Shown here: piece after piece, positions 1 through 13,100 of the stretch
Position numbering within the stretch: the stretch's first letter is position 1
Layout of the letters: each line of letters starts with the position of its first letter
DNA from: Pelodera strongyloides
Taxonomy: Eukaryota; Nematoda; Chromadorea; Rhabditida; Rhabditidae
Assembly (NCBI GenBank): GCA_036852015.1
Contig: JAANDG010000214.1
Location: forward strand, 62,001 to 126,000
Reading direction: 5' to 3'
Length of the DNA: 64,000 nucleotides
Position numbers and translations under genes: made by a program
The notes under the pieces: model-generated
Database searches by the model: none
What the model saw: only the letters and a program-made list of their open reading frames with translations
Told to the model about the DNA's origin: nothing

Positions 1-268
1 GTGCTTTCCCTTAGAACGTGACTACAGCTAACATACTGTAACAATTATTATTTTAGTGTAGTGTAGTTAAATCTTTGCATACAGTAATACTAAAAATGGC
101 CTTGCGACAGTGAGAAAAGAGCAAAGTGCTAAAGCAAGAGGCGAGAATGAACAAGGTTTCGCCAGAATGACCAGAGTTCAGTTCCTACCCGGGTGCCCTC
201 AACCTCTCTCTATCTCTCCGCTCTCTTCAATACAACTGTTGTTTCCCATATTTATGTCTTGTGTTCAG

Positions 269-361
269 GTTGCCAATCTTCAGCTCGTCAATCAACATTA
301 CAACAAAATGGTGCGCGAGAGCTACCCTGACGAGCCGTTGGTTACGCCTTGGTACAAATAG
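269..361 (+). CDS. Possible terminal exon of an unrecognised upstream gene
   Basis: A TTCAG acceptor at 264-268 precedes a 31-codon open stretch (phase 0) that ends in TAG. The peptide ends in YPDEPLVTPWYK. An AATAAA-like polyadenylation signal follows at about 605. This is what a last coding exon of a gene entering from the left would look like. I do not recognise the protein and cannot see its earlier exons; a weak upstream candidate at about 110-160 is not in a compatible phase. The call rests on splice-site and stop context only. Confidence 0.35.
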   Translation, partial: VANLQLVNQHYNKMVRESYPDEPLVTPWYK

Positions 362-1436
362 TATAACACTCATTCTGAGCGCCACCAAACGTACCAGTTC
401 TTTTGGGAAGAGGGACAAAAGTATAAGGAAAATACGACAACATTGAACTAATGTGTATAATAATGATTGCGGTGATAATACTATCCAAAGCAAAGGAATA
501 CAAGCGAGGCGTGACACCCTGTGCCACCCACAATGCGCTTGTAACTTTATGCTCATTAATAATCAAATAGTTAATAAATTACCTATCAAATTTTAAGAAA
601 TATACAATAAATCCTCATTGTTCAGAATTCTCGAAACGCTTATCAATCGCACACCATTTCCCCATCATTTTACACTGCAAGTAAGCAACCAAAGAGCAAT
701 TGCACCCGTCATTAGACCTGCGAAAAGGGGACTCTAAATCAACGGAATCAAAAGACGATCAGAAATTTTTTGGGTATAATAGGGGGGCTGCTAAAATATT
801 CCAGGGGGTAAACCCGAATCCGTTTAGTCGTTTATAACGGGATACTGGGTACTGATGCGTGTAAACTTTAGGTAGCATGATAGAAGCATGATACTTCTGA
901 ATACGATGGACTACCTCACTTGGGGAGCTGAGTCGCAGTTTGGAGCACCTATATTGCTGAACAACTTTCACGCCGGCGGGCTGCTAAAATATATATTTTA
1001 CCGTTTGCACAGGTATTTTTTTATCTTTAGCTTATTGTTAGTATTACTTTGAAACGCACGTAAGAAAAAGGTTAGGATCACGAAAAAAAGATAGTCCGTA
1101 TCTCCGAATACAGATTATTGAATTGAATTGAATAGATTATTGAACGTGCTTGATCTCATAATACTATCAGGAGGCATTGTTCGTGTTTTGTTTCTTATTG
1201 GTTGTCTTGCGGGTATAACAATAAAAACCTACCTTTTTGTCTAGCTGCTCTTCCGAACACTTTATTTTGCATGTTTTTTTATATGTGAATAAAGTATTTA
1301 TGTAATTGAAACATCGTCTAAAATAAAAATTTCTCGTGATTTGTGATTCGAATGCCAGTAAAATAGGTAGATTTTTTTTGCCTGATCTGCACTTGACTTA
1401 GCATTGCTCGTGTAGTTCTCGGTTCTCGGCGGCTAT
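362..1436. other. Intergenic region upstream of ABCA gene A
   Basis: This AT-rich stretch holds no convincing coding exon, RNA gene or repeat that I can recognise. The short open frames here have no family features. It probably contains the 3' UTR of the upstream gene, with a polyadenylation signal near 605, and the promoter region of gene A. I do not see a reliable TATA box or trans-splice acceptor that would fix the 5' end of gene A. Confidence 0.4.
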
Positions 1437-4400
1437 ATGGTCAACTTACGGCAATTCACGTTACTCGTTTGGAAAAACTGGGTACTTTTCAAGAGGAGTA
1501 CGGTGTGGTTTTATTTCTTTTGTGCTCTTACAAATTATTATTAGTTTGCATAAATTTCGGTTCACTCACACAAAATCTAAGCCAAGCTCAAATCAGGAAG
1601 TTCACAAAATTGACAAGACACTTTGTGTGTGTAAATTGAACTAATATCATAAAATCGAGGATAATCGAGCAAGAATGGTGTTGCATGGGCAAACCGAAGC
1701 TGTGCGCTTTGCCAGTTGGGTGGGGAACCCAAAATTGGTGAAATAAGCCAATAATATTTAATTTTCTTTCAGCTATGGCTGATTTTCGAAATAATAGCAC
1801 CACTGGCACTTATCATCGCGTTCTTTTTTCTCACCCCCGTAAGTTTTATTGTCGAATATGTGACCCAATGTTGCCCCGATCACAAATCGGGGCTAAATTG
1901 GGAACAAGGCCCGCTTTTGTTCCGATTCTTTCAAAAAACCCCGGTCTTGCCCCGATCATTCCGGAAAACGCCGATTTTGCCCCCATTTTTCGCAAAGCCC
2001 CTAATTCGCTCAGATTTTTTCCAAAAAACCCTGATTTCGCCCTGATTTCGCCCCGCTGACCTTTTTTCCTCTATGAATTTCCCGCTGAAACAAAAAGGTG
2101 ACCGCGTCTCTTTAATGTTGCATTATATTCAGAAAGTGGAAAGTTTCGACGCTGGAAATGAGGGGAAACCGGTGGATATAACTTACGAGACTTCTAGAGC
2201 TTTCTCGACAAAGAAATGCACTGCAAAAATTGGTGTAGTGTAGGTCGAGTTTAGTTACACGCACACACACACACGTACCATAGGTGGCCATAGGCCTATG
2301 TGCATGCATTTAAAGGGAATATGTAGGCACTCAAAATGAGCAAAAAAACGCTAAACTAGCGTTTCCATGCCAGACGCTAAACTAGCGTTTCCATGCCAGA
2401 ATATGTAACTACGAATTTGCATGCCCTGCATCTTGAATGCCGACATAAGTTGAAATTTGCTCCATCAGACCCAAATTTATGCCATGGGTCTGATTAACGC
2501 GTTTGCTAATGGAAAAGGCGAACTTTGTAATAACATAACATAACATAACATAACATTTATTACGAACATAAAATACATTTTCTTTTAAGTGGGTAATTCT
2601 AGACAACTTTTGTTATTGTTTCCTTAATGGGGAACACGCATTCTATTAATATAGCTTAACTTCAAAAAGGGCCTACATATTCCCTTTAAAGGGACAGGCC
2701 CATTTTAAGTGACCCCTATTTGTGATGGTTCCATCTGATTCTATATGTCAACTATAGTAGGATACGATAATTTTCTAATTTTCAAGCGCAAAATTCACGC
2801 ACTATTCAGCAATTTATCATTGCCAGTCACCCAACTATCTATCGCAGTTGTCACACCCTTTCGCGCTAATTGGGCAATATGCTCTGTTGTGCGCGGCAAT
2901 TCCGATATGGGCCAATCAGCGCGAATTGGCGTGCCAACTGTGATAGCTAGTTGGGCGACTCGCTATGGTGAATTCCTGAAAAAAATGCGAGCCTTCTTAT
3001 AAAAGCCTCAGGGCGTACCCTGGACACCCTCAAAGGCCATTAACGGGCCAGCCCCGTTCCACTGACGAGAGCATGCCCTCGGGCCTAGAGTCACCTGAGA
3101 CGTGTCACACCGAACACACGCACACACGCACGGACGCATGCACGCACACACACACACGGATGCACACAAGCACGAACACACCCACGCACACACACACGAA
3201 AACACATACACATGCGCATAACAAATACACACCTTATAAACTAACGATTCATCATACGCAGAGTGAGCAGTTGCGAACAAACTAGTTTGATCCATGCGTT
3301 AGTTTGATCGTAGCCGCAGACACTCGTAACGGAAATCGAACCTGCGCCCCTTGCATGGGCGCCATTTATTGCATTACCAGACGGAAGAATAGTCGGAACC
3401 GCAACTCCTGTATTAAAACTCTTATTGGACAGGGTTATAGAATAAAGATTGGGCTGCTGGTTGAACGATGAACGGCTAGAGGTTGAGCCATTGACATTAT
3501 TTTCCAGAGGAGAAAATCTTTCTTCAGATTTGCTCCAACAATACAGCAGGTTGACACCATATACCAAAACCTATTAAACGTACAGGCACGGGCGGATCCG
3601 AAAATACAGTTTGAAAGATTCGTAAACAAAAAGGTAATACCACAAGCCCATCAAAATAAACGTATATTTACGATTTCTTCTTATTTTTTTTATTAATGTT
3701 GTTTATTACAATATATACAAACTAAATTTTATCGTCATTCACCCCGGGAACTTTTTTCCGACGAATGTGGATAAAAATTAGCGTGTATATATAAACGCTG
3801 CTAATAAAAACAACATGCAATCGTAAAATATGTTCATTTTAATGGGCCTGTCCCTTTAACACCTTGGTGCCATGTATTTTTTGTTGTGGACTGAAAAATA
3901 CGTGCAAATCTGTCTTAAATTTCTCGGGAAAGACTGCATTGTTTCTTTTATTCATGTCAATCTACACGCTTGTAGGAGCTGTTAAAAGAGTTGACTGGCC
4001 AGAACTTCACACTATTCAACGACGATTTTTGTATAAGGCAAGTATTTACTTTCACATTCGGTTCATGGGAAATAGGTTAATATGGAGTTAGCCAATGATT
4101 AAAAGCTCATTTTTTAACCCTGAAAAAACTATGTATACCAAAATTGCGCGACTAAACAACTCAAACAACGTTTTTCTCCTTCTGGTAAGAACCATTCCCT
4201 ACAATAACAGCCTTTTTGGCTTTCGAAAACCTTACTCTGGAACCCAGCTCAAAAGCCGTTCTAACCGCATGTGTTTCAGTTATTCAGGAGGAATTTATTT
4301 TGAACATTACGACGGAAGTAAACTTGATTTCACAGTTTTGATTGAAAATTCACGGCTTCCACCACTGAATGATCAATTTGAGAGTTCAAATTACGCGTTC

Positions 4401-7130
4401 GAGGAGGTAGCGATTTGTATTTTCGTTGAATTTCTGGAAAAACTTGAATAAATGCAAAGAGAAAGATCTCAACTGCTCGTATTTATCTTGTTCAATAGTA
4501 CGTGGCTTTTTAAAGTCAAAAGACTAACATGGAACCATAGTTAAGCTGCATAAACCATATTTATATTTATGTTGGGGATGTTAATAAAGGTTCTTCCGTT
4601 TCATTTTTGAACTCAGTACAGTACCTGTGAAAAAGCTTCCATGAAGGTTTTTCTTCTAGTAAGCTCTGGTAAGCTCATAATTACAGGACGTCGAGAGCAA
4701 CTATATCGCGAATGGATATATTGGTCTGCAAGCGATAACCATCTCTACGTACTTTGTAAGTTGGTTGTAAGAAACCCTCCCCTCCAAAATTGTTTTATTG
4801 TCTAAATGGCAAAGGCATTATGAATACGATGGGCGGCTCCTTGAGTCCATGTATGAACCTAACAAGCCTAGCTGATAATTTAGGAATGGAGAAGATTAGC
4901 TCCGTTCAAGCCGAATGTACGACGTTTGCCTGTTCCGCCACATAATACTGGACCATTTCAAGTGAGTTTCGGCTTTGTATTTTTTTTTGTTGAACGTAGT
5001 AATGAACAAAAACGTCCACATTACAACAATGAGACGACATACCGAAGTTCTAACTACTATTGCTTTCCCAAAATCGACGTGTACGAATGTGGTTCATCCC
5101 AAAGGGATGTGGTCATTTCAAATCACATTTTCGTATTAAAGGCATAGGTTCACCTCGAATTGCACCTTTTTTATAATTTATGTTGATAGTATGACCTATG
5201 ACGGTCAAAATGCGAAAATTGCAGTAAATTTCCTTTGCTCCCCGTAGTAGGAGAGCTTGCTCAAAAAAAGCTAAACTACCTCGAATCTATAAAGAATTGG
5301 AGTACCGCAGCCATGGTATGTGGGAAATAGCGCAGCCGGGCTGGAGACGCTAGAAAATACAGGCCCTTTTATCATCCTCTGTCTATCACAACAATATCTG
5401 CACCTCCAGTCCTCCTGCGCTATTTCCCACATACCATGGCTGCGGTACCCCAATTGATTTATAGATTCGAGGTAGTTTAGCGTTTTTTGAGCAAGCTCTC
5501 CTACTACGGGGTGCAAAGAAAATTTACTGCAATTTTCGCATTTTGACCGTCATAGGTCATACTATCAACATAAATTATAAAAAAAGGTGCAATTCGAGGT
5601 GAACCTATCCCTTTAAGACATAATACTGTCAAAATGTAAGGTAATAAAACACAAACCTTCGTTTGTTGGAAATCCGCGCCTGAATATCGGGCGTTCCAGC
5701 CTAGATAAGCGATTCCGTTTTCTGTGGTGAGCTCGAAGTGCCACACGAACGTTGTACAATCTTTATTGTATATAAAGCGACTTAATGCAAGAAGTAAGAA
5801 ATGTCAGTGTCCAACGAGATCCAGACTCATACTATGCGTTTCCCCAATCATAAATAACGTTGAAAATTAAATAGGGCACCCAGCGGCCGAAGGCTGATTC
5901 CTTCAGTCGGAAAGAGTCCGTTAGGGCTCTCCATCCGGCTGGTTATTTATAAAAAAGGTTATTTGAAATGACGACATGAAATGACCACTAAAAGATTACG
6001 GGACTGGGTACGTGGGGACAACGTAAAGTTAAAGTACAAGGTTGACAAAAACCCTGAAACAAACGTAGTCTTTCAGGCTATAATGTACCTTCCCATCTGT
6101 CTTCTCCCCCTGATTATGCATTCCGTTGGACTTATTGTGATGGAGCAGTTTGGCGGGCATCGTGTATGTGGTTAACATATCATTTATTATTTGGAATGCA
6201 TAACTAAACTGCATAGCACGTGCATTTGTTCGACATTTGGATTTACTCCTACCTGGAGCCTCACACTGGAGTCCATTACACAAATATTTAGGAGCTGTTG
6301 AAAATTATGGGCATGAAAAATTCCGTCTTTTTCGCATCACATTTTGTTTTCATATGGATGAAAACGTTTGTCGTGATCTTCGTCGCCCTTGTACTTTTCA
6401 TGATCCGCACCAGTGAGGCAAGTATATATATCTGTAAGTATGTATATCTGAAACGTCGAGCAATATATTTTATATGCCTCATTTCAGTTCGTCAGTGTTC
6501 TGCTCATACTGTTGACTGGGCTCTTATATACGCTCAATGTTCTGCTCTTTGTTGGAATTTGTGTGGCAATCATTCCATTTGCCGATGCTGCTTTAATGGG
6601 TATTTCCTTTTGTCCACTTACTTTATAACATGCTCAAGTTGTATTTTGACATTGTTCCCGTAGATTTTATATACAGTTCGTACCTCAAATTATAAGCTGT
6701 ACTAATCCTTAGTATCCCTGGCCATGACCGTCGTATCGGTGCTATTGTATTGGAAGCCAGGCCCTGGTCCTGGTGTTGTTTGGAATATGTTGTTGGGTTT
6801 GAACTTCAACTACGCATACCAGTCGTCCATTGGCATTGCAGTCGAACACTTTGAGCGAAGTGAGTGAAGTTGATATAGTAGTTATGGTGCTTATGTGTAC
6901 GTATCAAGAATTTAGTTAGAGAAAAAACTTTCTTATAGAAAAGTAATCCAATGCTCGTTGCAGAAAGAAACCTTGGTTTCGGAGAAATGTTTGAGAAAGT
7001 CGGAATAGAAAACGCATTTGGCATCCATTTTGTCATGCTATTGATTGACGCAATTTGGATGTGCGGTTTTATGATAGGAGTTGACACGCTAAGGCAGAAC
7101 TTTTCACTGGAGAGCTTATTCTTCTGGAGG
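1437..7130 (+). CDS. Gene A, TMD1 and first extracellular domain exons
   Basis: The first exon gives MVNLRQFTLLVWKNWVLF, the usual ABCA N-terminus, and the second gives a hydrophobic TM helix. Later exons include the pre-TM2 motif RRLPVPPHNTGPF, then EQFGGHRELLKIMGM, which matches the family block between TM2 and TM3, and then three hydrophobic exons. The last exon, 6964-7130, ends in FFWR and leads towards NBD1. Gene B carries six small ECD1 exons between its TM1 exon and the SGGIYFE/FGGIYFE exon. Gene A shows only the last of these, at 3976-4037. The interval 1839-3975 is filled by degenerate repeats and two MITEs, so the other ECD1 exons may be lost or too diverged to see. Phase 0 is kept if 1838 joins 3976. 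Confidence 0.8.
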
Positions 7131-10100
7131 GTTTGTAATTGTAACTGTTAGATTTTTCTATCGTACACAAATGCATAACATTTAAATAAACATGCGCGCA
7201 TAACCATGCACATTACAGCGTACGTTACTATTTATTTATCTTTGAACTGTCAAAACGACCAAGATCTGCATTGCATCATCCAGTGTTTATAATAACGTTG
7301 TTGTGATGCCTTAAGAAAAAGAAAATCGATATGGTTGGTGACTTGAAACTGGAAGAGCTCGCTCAGAAACACGAAAAGGATCCGGGCAGGGATAACACTC
7401 CGGCAGATATCAAACTGGACAACGTAGTCAAGGTCTGCTAGTTGTACTCATAGAGGTCTTCATGTGTTTACTATCGCTACAAAGTGGGCTGAACGAATGA
7501 GCTGAATTCCGTTTCGCAAAATCGTCGTAAAAGTATAAACGTATAAAGTGTTCTAGTACGCCAACTAATATTTCTTTCAGATTTATAAGAACGGTTTTCT
7601 TGCCGTTCGCAAGCTGGACCTAAGTGCTCACAGAGATCAGGTCTGAAAATTTTTGTCACTAACTTTGTAACCAGTTATAAACAGCAACATCAATCATTCA
7701 AGAAAGCGCTCTATTTTTCGTATACTTGCAAATGCAGATGGTTCGTTTTAGGTCACTTGTCTGTTGGGACATAACGGAGCCGGAAAATCGACCGCCTTTA
7801 ATATGATCACTGGCATTATACAACAAACCTCTGGAGAAGTTTACGTGAACAAAGAGGAAAGAATTGGATATTGTCCGCAGCACAATGTCCTTTATGATGA
7901 TATGACAGTCTGGGAACATTTGTGGCTATACGTGAAGCTGAAGGGGTAAGTAGGCTATTTATTATGCTATGTTTGCATTCTTGTATTCATGTCATGTTAT
8001 TTAAGGCTCATGTGATAGCTGTGTGTTCTGATTAGAAGTAAAAATTAACCCTTCTTTAACCATGATTTGAACCATCAACATCCAGTCTTCCAACAATGCT
8101 TCGCACTCTTGTATTCATCAGCTGCTTGTTCTACGTCGCATACAGCATCAAGTGCGATCCACAACTTGAAGGCAAAACGAACGGAAAATATTTTTTTTGT
8201 TCACACGCCAAGGGGTGGAGGAGGTGTCCAGCTATTGCACGTACTTACCGCTCCCATCGAATTCTTCTTTCGTAGTGCAGTTGCTTTGTCAGTCCGGAGC
8301 TAGGCTTTTTGAAATACAAAGGATGTATGTTTACAAAGAGGCAAGTATTCCTAAATAGCCCAAAGTATGTAATGTTGAGATTGCACCTGATTAATTATAA
8401 TGATCATAATTTGAGTTTACCCATTTCACATTTGTGATATCGGTCGGCGATCAGAGTAGAGAGTTTATGACTTATTTCAGAGTAACCCATAATATAAAAG
8501 ACGAACTTGAACACATTCTTGTTGATTTGAAGTTCGAAGAGAAAAGAAATGTCGTACGTTTAGTTTGCCATTCCATTAAAGGGAGAACTCGAGAACAAAT
8601 GTTTCCTCAATTTACAAACTGTCCGGAATTTCAGAAATATTAATGTGAAAACCGCATTTCTTTACACCTGGAATCGCAGAGTTATCCCAGCAAACAGTTT
8701 AGCCAGTTGCCGTAGTCAGAATCAATTTTAGCTCGTTTAGGGCATTACAGTACTGGAAACGTTCTGTTAAAATCGTAGGGATGTTCTTCATTCCAAGTAT
8801 TATAAATGGCTATGGTACCCGGCCGAACTGTTTGCCGTGCAATACCTGTGTGAGTTCTAGGCGTAAAGAAATGCGGATTTCTTAGTAATATTTCGGACAT
8901 TCCGGTGCCTCTGTGCAATCAAATTGAGGAAAAAAAATTTCTCGTTGTCCCCTTAAACTTTTTTCTACCGTCCTCTTACAATTGCAAAATGTGACGCGAA
9001 AAAGACGGCACCCTTTTAAAGCGAACTGCTAGCCTCTTTGGAAAATTTGCATACGATAAGCAAATCCTATGTATCCGATGCTAATTTTGTACGATTGCCG
9101 TGGACGATCGTACAAAATTAGCAAAGGATACATAGGATTCGCTTATCATATGCAAATTTTCCAAAGGGGCTAGCATTGCGCTTTAAATTCGTATTTGTGC
9201 ATTCTTCAGAAGGCAAGCGCACTATCCGGTGGACAAAAGAGAAAGCTTTCCTTGGGAATGGCACTGGTTGGAAATCCCAGAGTAAACTTGCATTCTATTC
9301 TTCTTTTCTCACTGCCTTCATACATCGCTCATTAATCATTAATCATCAAATCATTGATCATTAAAGCTCGTAATTATCGCTGAAAGAATCACTTTCTTAA
9401 TACAGATAAAGGTAGCATCCACCATGAGATATTGTAGAAAGCAAATTGACCGTGTGAGCTGTGAAGAGATTTTACTACCCTATCACCTGGGACAGTTTTC
9501 GTAACTGGGGGTAGTATTTTTTACATTTTTGGGGTAGTACTTATGCAGAATATTTTTTCGAAAGAATACTACCCATTTGTTGTGGAGTATTATATTCCCG
9601 ATTTGGGTAGTATACTACACTGGGGTAGTATTCTACAATTTTACCGAACTTTCCCGATAAAGAAACCCTAGTATTCCGCTTTAGTACACTATGACTGGTG
9701 TTTTAAAGGTTGTTCTACTCGACGAACCCACCGCTGGAATGGATGTTGAAGCACGGGATTTTGTGACAGTTTTTCTAGAAAAATACAAAGTTGGAAGGTG
9801 TGTTTATCCTAGGATGTGAACTAGGATGTGTAGTAAAAAAGTCAGCAGGGGTTTTCTTCGTCCTTTCTGTTTGTTGAAAGCGCCGCCCATTCAATTGAAA
9901 ATTATAATGGGGTCTCGATGTATGGCAAAAATTGCTTCCAAGTATGGCTTTAATTACCGTAGATTGGCACTACACGGGGACAACTACAGACCGCCAATAA
10001 TTGGTCCCGCGGCGGTGGCCACAGGACTATTTTTTTCGAGCGTGCATAAACTGTGCATTTTTGCCTCATCTAGTATTATCAATGGTGCATTTTCTAACTT

Positions 10101-13100
10101 TCAAAGGTGTATGCAAAATCGTACACGAGATGCACATTTGATACTTGGAAGCAAAATGCGCGCATGCGCTGTTGTAAATCTCAATAGTGATTAGCACAAA
10201 TACGTCATTGCGCATGTTGGTTTTCTGGTTATTGTTTTATGTTTATGAATATTTTTGTATGTTATTGCTTATGAGATTAAGATTAGTTCGTGAAATTCTG
10301 CTGGGCATTGTAGAGTAGTGTGTTTATTTTTGCATTATGCATTGTTATACTACTAGACATGTACACCCTAGCCTCGGTAACTTCTTTCCACAAGCTCGGC
10401 TTCGTAACTAGATCCTTGACAAATATTTTATGTATTTATATGCTTGTGTAGATCTTAATCGTACTTGGAGCTTGGAGCACACTTTTTATTTTCCTCTATT
10501 GATCGAATAAGAATGCCGAGTTTATTATGACTGGATCATTTATTAGCAGATGAAAGATCGTGGATAAGAAACGGAAATGAAAAGAACACCACCGGAACCT
10601 AGAGTGTACGATAAATTTTGTGCAAGCTATAGACAGTATCATATTCAACGTTATATGCCGAACCTTTTAGATCGATTTTAATCACGACACATTACTTGGA
10701 CGAGGCGGAAGAACTTGGCGACTGGATCTACATTATGTTTGATGGAGTCGTGTTTACAAGTGGCTCAGTGGATTACTTAATTGACAGGTTTGTACAAGCA
10801 ATACAAGTAATAAATAACGCTGCGCAATAAACATGGATATTGCTCTCCTTGAGAGCAATTAATGTTAGAATAGAATATCTTTACAATACATATATTAGAC
10901 AATTTAATAGAAAATTCTGACAACCTTGTTCGTAAAGAAAAAGAATTATTCTGGATTAAGCTACTTAACACATCTGCGCCTTATGGTCTTAATGATAATA
11001 TCAAGGGCTACGGCCTGGTTAGTGATCATTGCAAAAAAGGTCTCGGTAGTAAGAGCATTCCATACTTTTCTCTTAACATTAAAAGACCACCTAAACGACG
11101 AGGACCTCGTAAAAAACGCAATCTTTCTAGTCGTACTAATATGTTTTCACTTTCCGAACTTTCTCGCACTATCGATTACCGCCGTTTGATGTTCATTAAC
11201 AATAATATGACAGTTAAATGTCGCAAGAATCTCGTAACTCAATATTTTTCAACTGACCATAACTACCAATTTCGTAGAAATACTGAAGCATTATGCGGAA
11301 AATACTGTATCGCTAAACCCCCGAATTTTCCATCCTTTCCTTCTAAGAAACCTGATTTTATTGTTAACATACCTTTCATTCGTCCTGTATCTGAACAAAA
11401 TGACTATAATATACAATATATTGTTAAAAAGTCTATTCGCTACATTTTCAGTGCTAACAATATTCCTTTAACGTATGTTCCACGCATCTGTTTTAGACAA
11501 AAATACAGTTTTCCCCTGGGTCCACGCCTATTCAACCATAAGTCACTTGTGAACTCTTCAAATAACATGCAAGCAACTTGCAATTGCAAAAGCTACCTTA
11601 GCCTCTGCACTCCCAAAGAAAAAGTCAACCTTAATAATTCTCTTCATATAATTACAGGCAACTGTAAAATATTTGAACATACATACCCTAAGGCAGCATC
11701 CCTTTTATCGAAAGGCACTAAATACAGAGAGGCTTTTTCTAGTAAGGAATGTAAAGACCATCTTATTACCGTTTATAGTGATCTGGTTCATAATCTAACT
11801 AAATACTTTAGCAAGCTCGATTTTGAAATACCTAATACGGACATGCTCAGAAATAGCCTACTTGAAACATTCGATTTTAGTTTCCCAAATATAAACAATG
11901 CTAGTCATAAAGAAATTAATGATATCAAGAAACAATTCATAATCACCTGCGTTGACAAAGCATCCGCTAACTTTTGCTTCACATGTCCTATTCTCTATTC
12001 CAACTATCTTTATAATGAACTAGGCATAATTTCATCAGCTAATAACTCAGAAGTGGTCGATATAAAGGGTAACGACACATACTTGCCATATGTTACTGAA
12101 ACTCCAAATGATATTATTTCACGCCATATGTTATTCTCTAATGTGTTTAGAGTAACTTGCCTCGAAATAGATAGAAAACTTCCTAATATTTACGGAGTAC
12201 CCAAGTTACATAAAAAGACAGCAAAAATGCGGTTTATCACTGCTGCTAAACACAGCTCTTTGAAAAATCTTTCCATTCTTTTACAGAAGATTCTCAAACA
12301 TTTCCGTAACCACTTTAGAAACTATTGTAATGCTAGCAATAATTGGAATACTAAAAAAGTCAACTTCATCTCTATCGATAATTCCATTACTCTCACTAAT
12401 TCTACGCTAATTCACAAATTTAAAAAGATCAAAGTTATAGACTTTAGCAGTTTGTTTACTAGCCTTCCACATGACTGTATTATAGACAATATATTTGCAT
12501 TAATTGACCTGTGCTTTAATAACTCTGGTAAAAACCTCATCAATGTAGGCTTCAAAAATACCTATTATACGGACGTTCTCTCCAATAGTTGCTATTCTAG
12601 AAATGAAGTAAAGCACATGACTCAATATATAGTTAAAAATAGTTACCTTACATTTCAAGATATACTATTTCATCAAGTTAAAGGTGTTCCACAGGGAGGA
12701 AATGCCTCTCCCCTACTTGCTGACCTCACACTCTCTATGATTGAATTTAGTTTTTTTCAAACAGTCTCTCAACAAATCTCTAAGTTACCAAATGTCTATA
12801 CATAGATATATGGATGACATAGCTATCTTCTACAATGACGATGCATTAGCTACTCGATTTTACAATATGTACCCTGATACCCTCACTTTGGAAACCTCTA
12901 ACAGTAATGACCAGGCAGCTGCTTTCCTCGATCTTTTTCTTACTAGGTCCATAGATAAGTGGTCCATAAATTTGTATAACAAAACCGATGACTATAGTTT
13001 TGATGTTATACGCTTTCCCATGTTTGATAGTAACATATGCAACCGTATCAAAATTAATTGTATTCAAGGAGAACTAATTAGAATTCATAGATGTACTTCA

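Larger units (their letters stand above)
2690..3855. mobile_element. TTAA-flanked MITE, family AGGGACAGGCCC, expanded by internal insertions
   Basis: The ends are AGGGACAGGCCCAT and ATGGGCCTGTCCCT, with TTAA on both sides (2686-2689, 3856-3859). Other copies of the family are about 390 bp long (17542-17930, 35116-35504, 46423-46815). This one is 1,166 bp because it holds a CA-rich microsatellite and a tRNA-like segment. Its 3' half shares the ACAATATATACAAACTAAAT block with the shorter copies. Confidence 0.75.

Noticed and set aside
2745..3002. 85-codon frame inside the expanded MITE
   Set aside because: No motif, no splice context, and it lies wholly within a repeat.
3108..3232. CRISPR-like array
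   Set aside because: The spacing is that of a dinucleotide microsatellite, with no direct repeats and unique spacers; the host is eukaryotic.
3008..3295. Cys/His-rich and Thr/His-rich frames on both strands
   Set aside because: They are translations of the CA-rich microsatellite inside a MITE.
5981..6076. Possible extra exon upstream of the gene A TM2 exon
   Set aside because: The frame is open, but the TTTCAG acceptor lies at 6071-6076 and gene B has no matching sequence before its acceptor.
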